The position numbers and the translations under genes were made by a program. 64,000 nt of DNA from CAZFLM01 sp964519955 (lineage in GTDB: Bacteria > Armatimonadota > Chthonomonadetes > Chthonomonadales > CAJBBX01). A model generated the notes under the pieces. The model saw only the letters and a list, made by a program, of their open reading frames with translations. It was not told the origin of the DNA and did no database searches. Of this stretch, positions 60,801 through 64,000 are shown piece after piece. The stretch covers positions 9,929 to 73,928 of the forward strand of contig CAZFLM010000030.1 of NCBI GenBank assembly GCA_964519955.1. Reading direction: 5' to 3'. How positions within the stretch are numbered: the stretch's first letter is position 1; each line of letters starts with the position of its first letter.

Positions 60801-61109
60801 GGCGAGGTGCCCACGGTGCGGGCGGACTGGCAGTGGGGCGGCGAGGCCTGGGTGACGACCGACGCGGTGCTTCGAGGCGCGTGGGTGCTGCCCGGCGAGC
60901 GGCGGCTGGTGGCCATCTTCGCCAATGTCAGCGACAAGCCGGTGCAACTCAAGTGGAAGGCCGACCCCAGGTCCTTTGGCATCGCCGCGGCGAAGGTGAC
61001 CGTCCGCGCCGTGGAACCGAGCGGCGGCGAGGGCAAGCCGATCGCGGGCGCGGTGGTCGATCTGAACCTCGGCGCCGCGACGATGGAGGCGTACGAACTG
61101 CGCTCGTAG
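57840..61109 (+). CDS. Large exported DUF6259-like protein, putative glycoside hydrolase
   Basis: 1089 aa with a signal peptide (cleavage near GVHAAAARE). The N-terminal half is beta-rich. The C-terminal half is a TIM-barrel-like region with GFHWYNWHQIPFDNDYPHY near 720, VYIDQIAAASP, ITTECNGEPYIRY and TWHWQNEG. These match DUF6259 proteins, which look like GH36/GH-D-type enzymes. Acidic residues in YIDQ and TECNG are plausible catalytic groups, unproven. AGGAG is about 9 nt before the ATG. It forms an operon with the upstream dehydrogenase and is followed by a strong terminator. Confidence 0.78.
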   Translation: MSLMSFACVCLAAFGVHAAAAREPILVVRSVPESGLVMARVDLTSYVPAGSVSVQARDEGGAAVPCQFVPSGERERRRGTLVLSLKPGGERRIRLYPTVSKEPVPAAAPETIAMGGASVTFGDGPFPVRFAFTKTGKVFDRFDFNDRLHDPKTGGFSLRLDKQARPEVISEGELCTVVRVHARYVNAAGEAPPSKPTATYEWFVFHDRPLIYLSADARQDTAFAWSEQHFVELNFPGADFGSWAGGDPERSGEFTGSKKTETFWVWGALVDGPNALGLIGETARFYDGRGEYGTYIHGPWDGWAGTERHFSTWMWVGSADDVKSVLAKAAPTLKLQASAFVTDSAAHSRIAAARASAAKLTGSGALPARWRAGLAERMEVAGKPDAALAILDGKLPAGWSLHRAGELGLAFEQRADGIRLTSLCDTRQGRDMAPANPAPLFSLKLKELATGGDVTLRADAGWEKATVTAGRSDVSLRWTAPARFGGMQVLATAKLEAARNAAVWTFRVEGGKGWSVMRADFPQVTLAEPGANAAVLYPCGPGQEQRGVWHKPFSYRSMYPCGWASMQFLAGYATGGTGLYIACHDAYGGTKEVVAESDPASATVSLRFEQPAADSGREANGFELSGTGVWRLLRGDWFDAATMYRDWVRREAKWWPKLGKDGREDTPLWMRELCAWAQTGGNPAECVEPVKAMQKALGIPIGFHWYNWHQIPFDNDYPHYFPTKPGVADGVADLQRNGVHVMPYINGRLWDTHDRGTEDFEFTKVALPAVTKQPDGKPFTEQYGSKESDGSPVTLGVMCPTTPIWQKTVREVVLRIMNEVGTHAVYIDQIAAASPVLCADSTHGHPLGGGHWWTKDGYWPLLAALRAAMPKDRMITTECNGEPYIRYFDGYLTWHWQNEGMVPAFPAIYGGAIQMFGRSYGGGSTRTLATRMKAAQQLVYGEQIGWFDPHMVSDPEFGAFVRGTIAMRHALRRYFYVGEMARVPKVTGEVPTVRADWQWGGEAWVTTDAVLRGAWVLPGERRLVAIFANVSDKPVQLKWKADPRSFGIAAAKVTVRAVEPSGGEGKPIAGAVVDLNLGAATMEAYELRS

Positions 61110-61131
61110 CGCACCGCGCAAGGGTACACAG

Positions 61132-61170
61132 AATCGGGCCGCCCCTCGCTTGTTGAGGGACGGCCCGATT
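61132..61170. terminator. Bidirectional terminator hairpin
   Basis: A 16-bp stem with one GU pair (61132-61147 with 61155-61170) and a 7-nt loop, 23 nt after the DUF6259 gene and before the convergent PEP-CTERM gene. Confidence 0.75.
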
Positions 61171-61188
61171 GCTCTGGTGACGCCTGTG

Positions 61189-61211
61189 TAGGGACGCTGC
61201 TTGCCGCGTCC
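61189..61211. repeat. 23-bp hairpin repeat between convergent genes, copy 2
   Basis: 22/23 identical to 12026-12048. Both copies lie between tail-to-tail genes. Confidence 0.6.
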
Positions 61212-61228
61212 CGCTCTGCCGCTCCGGA

Positions 61229-61927
61229 TCAGGCGCGGCTTGCGCGGCGGCGGCGGAAGCCAAACATGGAGCCGCCGACCGCCACACCCACCAGCATGGC
61301 AAGCGTGCCCGGCTCGGGGACGTCCTGCGTCTGCGAGTAGTAGTTGGCCAGGAACGACATCGTGGCGTGCTGGCCGTCCGGGCCTAGAACGAACTGGGAA
61401 TCCTTGACCACGCGCAGCTTCTTGACCGGCTTGGGGAGGATCAGCGCCGCATCCAGCGAGGTCGACTCCACGCCGTTGACGTGCTGGTCGTAGATGTCGA
61501 GCTTGTAGGTGTTGCCATCCTCGTCCGTCACGGTCTCAACCACCGAGACCAGACCGTTGGCGCCGGTCACGTCGCCGTTGCCCCGCAGATGGACGTCGGT
61601 GATCCACCAGGCGGGGTCGACAACCGTCACGTCGAACCCGATCTGCGAGTCCTGGCTCGTCCCGGGGTCGATGTTGTTCCACGGCGCGCTGAAGTGCAGG
61701 CCGAGGTTTCCGGCCAGATCGACCTCCGGATCGACCTCGATGGAGCCCGCGTCCGGCATACCCGGCCCGATGCCGGTGTAGGTGAAGTTCGAGAAGATCT
61801 TGTCGCCGAACTCGATGAATCCCTGGTCATCGATGAGCGATGCCAGAGTGACAGCCTTCGCCGAGCCGGTGGCTAGCGCCAGCGTGATGGCTGCCAGCGC
61901 TGCGATGAACGTGCTCTTAGTGCGCAT
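61229..61927 (-). CDS. PEP-CTERM sorting-domain surface protein
   Basis: 232 aa with a signal peptide (cleavage near GSAKAVT) and the C-terminal signal VPEPGTL, hydrophobic helix, FRRRRASRA. The mature part is a beta-sandwich-like domain with IGFDVTVVD and ITDVHLRGNG. It is not an obvious paralogue of the other PEP-CTERM protein outside the sorting signal. A perfect sigma54 promoter element lies about 195 bp upstream. An AAGGAAG/GAGG Shine-Dalgarno precedes the ATG. Confidence 0.92.
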   Translation of the reverse strand: MRTKSTFIAALAAITLALATGSAKAVTLASLIDDQGFIEFGDKIFSNFTYTGIGPGMPDAGSIEVDPEVDLAGNLGLHFSAPWNNIDPGTSQDSQIGFDVTVVDPAWWITDVHLRGNGDVTGANGLVSVVETVTDEDGNTYKLDIYDQHVNGVESTSLDAALILPKPVKKLRVVKDSQFVLGPDGQHATMSFLANYYSQTQDVPEPGTLAMLVGVAVGGSMFGFRRRRASRA

Positions 61928-62296
61928 TGCCTCTTCCTTCCTTTCGTCGATCGATCGTTGCGGTGCTGCCGCCTGGCGCGGGCGGCGCCGCGGGACTGCT
62001 GCGGACGTCCGGGTCCGTTGTGGGACCGTCGAGATCGGGCGGGGGTACCGACGGACGCTCTCTGCGCCTGAGCGATGGGTGGTGTCGGGCACACACGTGC
62101 TCGCCGACACTATTTAGCTGGTGCAAATACCGTGCCATTGCTTAGCCCAGCGTAATACTGGACCCGAGTGACATGCGTTACACCCGCCTGCCTGCGGATT
62201 GGGCCGCGGCTACAGGATTCCGCCTCGACACGCGCGAACTGCCACCGGGATCGCCGCCGCGCGTCCTATCTGCCCATATCTGAGGAGACGCAACCC
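61928..62296. other. Divergent intergenic region, 369 bp
   Basis: It holds the sigma54 element for the PEP-CTERM gene at 62122-62137, a partial palindrome GTGAC-N4-GTTAC at 62168-62181 that could be an activator site, and the leader of the URO-D-like gene. Confidence 0.6.
62122..62137 (-). promoter_or_regulatory. Perfect sigma54 (-24/-12) promoter element
   Basis: TGGCACGGTATTTGCA on the minus strand is an exact fit to TGGCAC-N5-TTGCW with correct GG-GC spacing. It points at the PEP-CTERM gene and leaves a leader of about 180 nt. Confidence 0.75.
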
Positions 62297-63367
62297 GTGC
62301 TGGAACTCGAGTACAAGCCCGATGCAGCCCGCGCCATGGAGCGCATGAACGCCTGGTGGGAGGGAGCCGTCCTGGATCGACCCACCATCCAGGTGACCGC
62401 GCCGAAGCCTGGCGGCAAGCAGGCCCCCGCCAAGACGCACGCCACCGTCCGCGACCGGTGGCTGGACCTGGAGCACAGCGTGGCGTGCGCCGACGCCTGG
62501 ATGTCGGGCACGTACTACGGGGGAGAGATCCTGCCGTTCCTCTTCCCGAACCTGGGTCCGGAGATCATGACCGCCGCGCTGGGGGCGGAGCTGCAGTTCA
62601 CGGAGGGCACCTCGTGGTCCGAGCCTATGCTGCACGACTGGGCGGATGTCCCCAGCCTGCGCATCGACCCGGAGAACGAGTACGTCCGCGCGATCGTCGA
62701 GTACACGCGGCTCGGGCTCGAGGTGGGTAAGGGCAAGTTCCTGACCGGGTTCACGGACTTCCACCCGGGCGCCGACCTGGCGGCCTCGCTGCGGGACCCG
62801 CAGCAGCTCTGCATCGACTGCATCGAGTCGCCGGACCAGGTGCTGCGCCTGATGGACCAGCTCCGGCCCACGTTCTACGAGTTCTACGAGCTGCAGCACA
62901 AGCTGATGCGCGAGGCCGGCCAGACCGTCGCCACGAGCTGGCTGCCGCTCGCCTGCGAGGGGCGCTACTACATCCCGTCGAACGACTTCTCGTGCATGGT
63001 CTCGCCCGCGATGATGCGGCGCTTCTTCCTGGATGAGATCCGCGAGGAGTGCGAGTGGCTGGACCGGTCGATCTACCATCTGGACGGCCCGAACGCGCTG
63101 CCGCACCTCGATGCGCTGCTGGAGATCGAGGCGCTGGGCGCCATCCAGTTCGTCTACGGTGCGGGCAACGAGCCGGCCTCGCGCTGGATGGAGGTCTACA
63201 AGAAGGTGCAGGCGGCCGGCAAGAACCTCCACATCGCCATGGAACCGTGGGAGATCGACACGTTCATGGAGGAGCTGCGGCCCGAGGGCGTGATGCTGAA
63301 CACGTGGGTGCCTTCGGTGGACGAGGCCAACGCGCTCATCCGCCGGGTGGAGCGCTGGACGCACTAG
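62297..63367 (+). CDS. Uroporphyrinogen decarboxylase/corrinoid methyltransferase-like protein
   Basis: 356 aa, cytoplasmic. The TIM-barrel pattern, with FLTGFTDFHPGADL, SIYHLDGPNALPHLDALLEI and IQFVYGAGNEPAS, resembles the URO-D-like superfamily that includes methylcobamide:CoM methyltransferases. The conserved LDGPNALPHLD resembles the metal/substrate end of those barrels. Heme-type catalytic residues are not evident, so it is probably not HemE. The GTG start has GAGGAG about 9 nt upstream. Role unknown. Confidence 0.75.
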   Translation: MLELEYKPDAARAMERMNAWWEGAVLDRPTIQVTAPKPGGKQAPAKTHATVRDRWLDLEHSVACADAWMSGTYYGGEILPFLFPNLGPEIMTAALGAELQFTEGTSWSEPMLHDWADVPSLRIDPENEYVRAIVEYTRLGLEVGKGKFLTGFTDFHPGADLAASLRDPQQLCIDCIESPDQVLRLMDQLRPTFYEFYELQHKLMREAGQTVATSWLPLACEGRYYIPSNDFSCMVSPAMMRRFFLDEIREECEWLDRSIYHLDGPNALPHLDALLEIEALGAIQFVYGAGNEPASRWMEVYKKVQAAGKNLHIAMEPWEIDTFMEELRPEGVMLNTWVPSVDEANALIRRVERWTH

Positions 63368-63405
63368 GCACTGGGGCGCGGCGGTGGCAAAGGGACTCGC
63401 GTCCG

Positions 63406-63414
63406 TGGCATAAT
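63406..63414 (+). promoter_or_regulatory. Extended -10 element (TGGCATAAT) for the MNT gene
   Basis: A TGN-type extension precedes a 5/6 -10 hexamer, 19 bp before the nucleotidyltransferase ATG, so the leader is very short. No good -35. Confidence 0.45.
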
Positions 63415-63432
63415 GTGCTCGGGAGGTGCGGC

Positions 63433-63753
63433 ATGGTGACGGAAGAGGGGCTACGCGAGTTCAGCGCACAGTTGGTCGGCAGATACCGGCGCCAGCGTAT
63501 CATCTTGTTCGGCTCACAGGCCAATGGCTCGCCGCGGGAGGACTCGGATGTAGACATGCTCGTCGTGATGCCGTACCAGGGAAACGCGCTGCGTCAAGCA
63601 GCAAGCATGGTCCGCGACATCAGGACGCCGTTTGCCGTGGATCTGATTGTGCGGACCCCCGAGGAGATCATTGAGCGTGTCGCCCTGAACGATCCCTTCA
63701 TCGTTGGGATCCTGGAGACAGGACGGGTGATGTATGCTGCCGCTGACCAGTGA
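63433..63753 (+). CDS. mntA: Minimal nucleotidyltransferase (MNT) antitoxin-type protein
   Basis: 106 aa. Nucleotidyltransferase signature GSQANG at 27-32 with DSDVD at 37-41, the active-site GSxAxG/SDxD pattern. MntA-type proteins neutralise HEPN toxins by AMPylation. GGGAGGTG is 6 nt before the ATG. It overlaps the following HEPN gene by 20 bp, the usual arrangement of this toxin-antitoxin family. Confidence 0.88.
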   Translation: MVTEEGLREFSAQLVGRYRRQRIILFGSQANGSPREDSDVDMLVVMPYQGNALRQAASMVRDIRTPFAVDLIVRTPEEIIERVALNDPFIVGILETGRVMYAAADQ

Positions 63754-64000
63754 GTGGGTCGAGAAGGCAGAGGGCGACTGGGAGGTCGCCCACCGGGAGC
63801 ATCGGGTTCGTAAGCACCCGATACACGACGCTGTCTGCTTCCACGCGCAGCAGTGTGCCGAGAAGTACCTGAAGGCGCGCCTGATTGAGGCTCAGGTCGC
63901 TTTTCCGACCACGCACAACTTGCTGCAGCTCTTGGGCCTCGTGCTGCCTCTAGCCCGGATCATGCATAAAAGGAGTAAAGGGAGCACACTCTGTCGAAAT
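63734..64000 (+). CDS. hepT: HEPN-domain protein (partial, runs off the window)
   Basis: 89 codons are visible without a stop. The start MLPLTSEWVEKAEGDWEVA and the helix HDAVCFHAQQCAEKYLKARL are typical of HEPN toxins paired with MNT proteins. The final 40 bases are conspicuously AT-rich and no longer look like a HEPN C-terminus, so the gene may be cut by an inserted element or the contig end. The RNase motif cannot be assessed. Confidence 0.8.
   Translation, partial: MLPLTSEWVEKAEGDWEVAHREHRVRKHPIHDAVCFHAQQCAEKYLKARLIEAQVAFPTTHNLLQLLGLVLPLARIMHKRSKGSTLCRN

Noticed and set aside
62297..63367. HemE (uroporphyrinogen decarboxylase of heme synthesis)
   Set aside because: Only the barrel fold resembles the family; the conserved HemE N-terminal substrate-binding Arg motif is absent and no heme genes are near.

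Overview
The window is a 64-kb piece of a high-GC (about two-thirds G+C by eye) Gram-negative-type bacterial chromosome, apparently a draft scaffold: exactly 100 N lie at 2413-2512. It carries housekeeping genes (dnaA, recF, uvrB, fabI, mrdA/PBP2, rtcB, cysC, deoC, the 3' end of argD), two PEP-CTERM surface proteins and a large secreted and sugar-related gene set: three Gfo/Idh/MocA dehydrogenases, two ThuA proteins, GH84-like and GH50/42-like hydrolases, tandem GxGYxYP proteins and a DUF6259-like protein. This profile best suits Armatimonadota, or less likely a Planctomycetota- or Verrucomicrobiota-like relative. That placement is inference; there is no rRNA or ribosomal protein gene to settle it.

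Layout. 1-2234: argD end, phosphodiester glycosidase, histidine phosphatase and a zinc-ribbon membrane protein. 2235-5970: recF and dnaA on the minus strand, separated by a 362-bp region with a cluster of DnaA-box-like sites (candidate oriC; no dnaN between them). dnaA has a clear sigma70-type promoter with a DnaA-box-like site next to it. 5966-24000: sugar-metabolism region, including a minus-strand run (isomerase, ThuA, Agl23-like membrane protein, NADAR) and large secreted hydrolases. 24055-33319: fabI, a DapA-like aldolase, DUF1361, DinB, rtcB, cysC, PBP2. 33429-48472: FAD oxidoreductase, SARP/NB-ARC/TPR regulator, secreted protease and phosphoesterase, PEP-CTERM protein, DUF488, a DUF362-like ferredoxin protein, nitroreductase and two tandem GxGYxYP paralogues. 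48553-55830: accessory region with two PIN-domain toxin-antitoxin pairs, uvrB, an unknown 507-aa gene bracketed by a 178-bp duplication of the uvrB 3' end, a small membrane protein and a Uma2 nuclease. 55920-64000: phosphoesterase, a Gfo/Idh plus DUF6259 pair, a second PEP-CTERM protein, a URO-D-like protein and an MNT/HEPN pair cut by the window edge.

Likely joint functions. Secreted hydrolases, lectin-like modules, sugar dehydrogenases/isomerases and DeoC suggest scavenging of complex, possibly amino-sugar or sulfated, polysaccharides. Both PEP-CTERM genes have a sigma54-type -24/-12 element upstream on their own strand (62122-62137 perfect, 42249-62264 region copy at 42249-42264 with one mismatch), suggesting a shared RpoN-controlled surface-protein regulon. 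Several families of short intergenic hairpin or heptamer repeats recur through the window, and one palindromic element has apparently been absorbed in frame into a membrane-protein gene.
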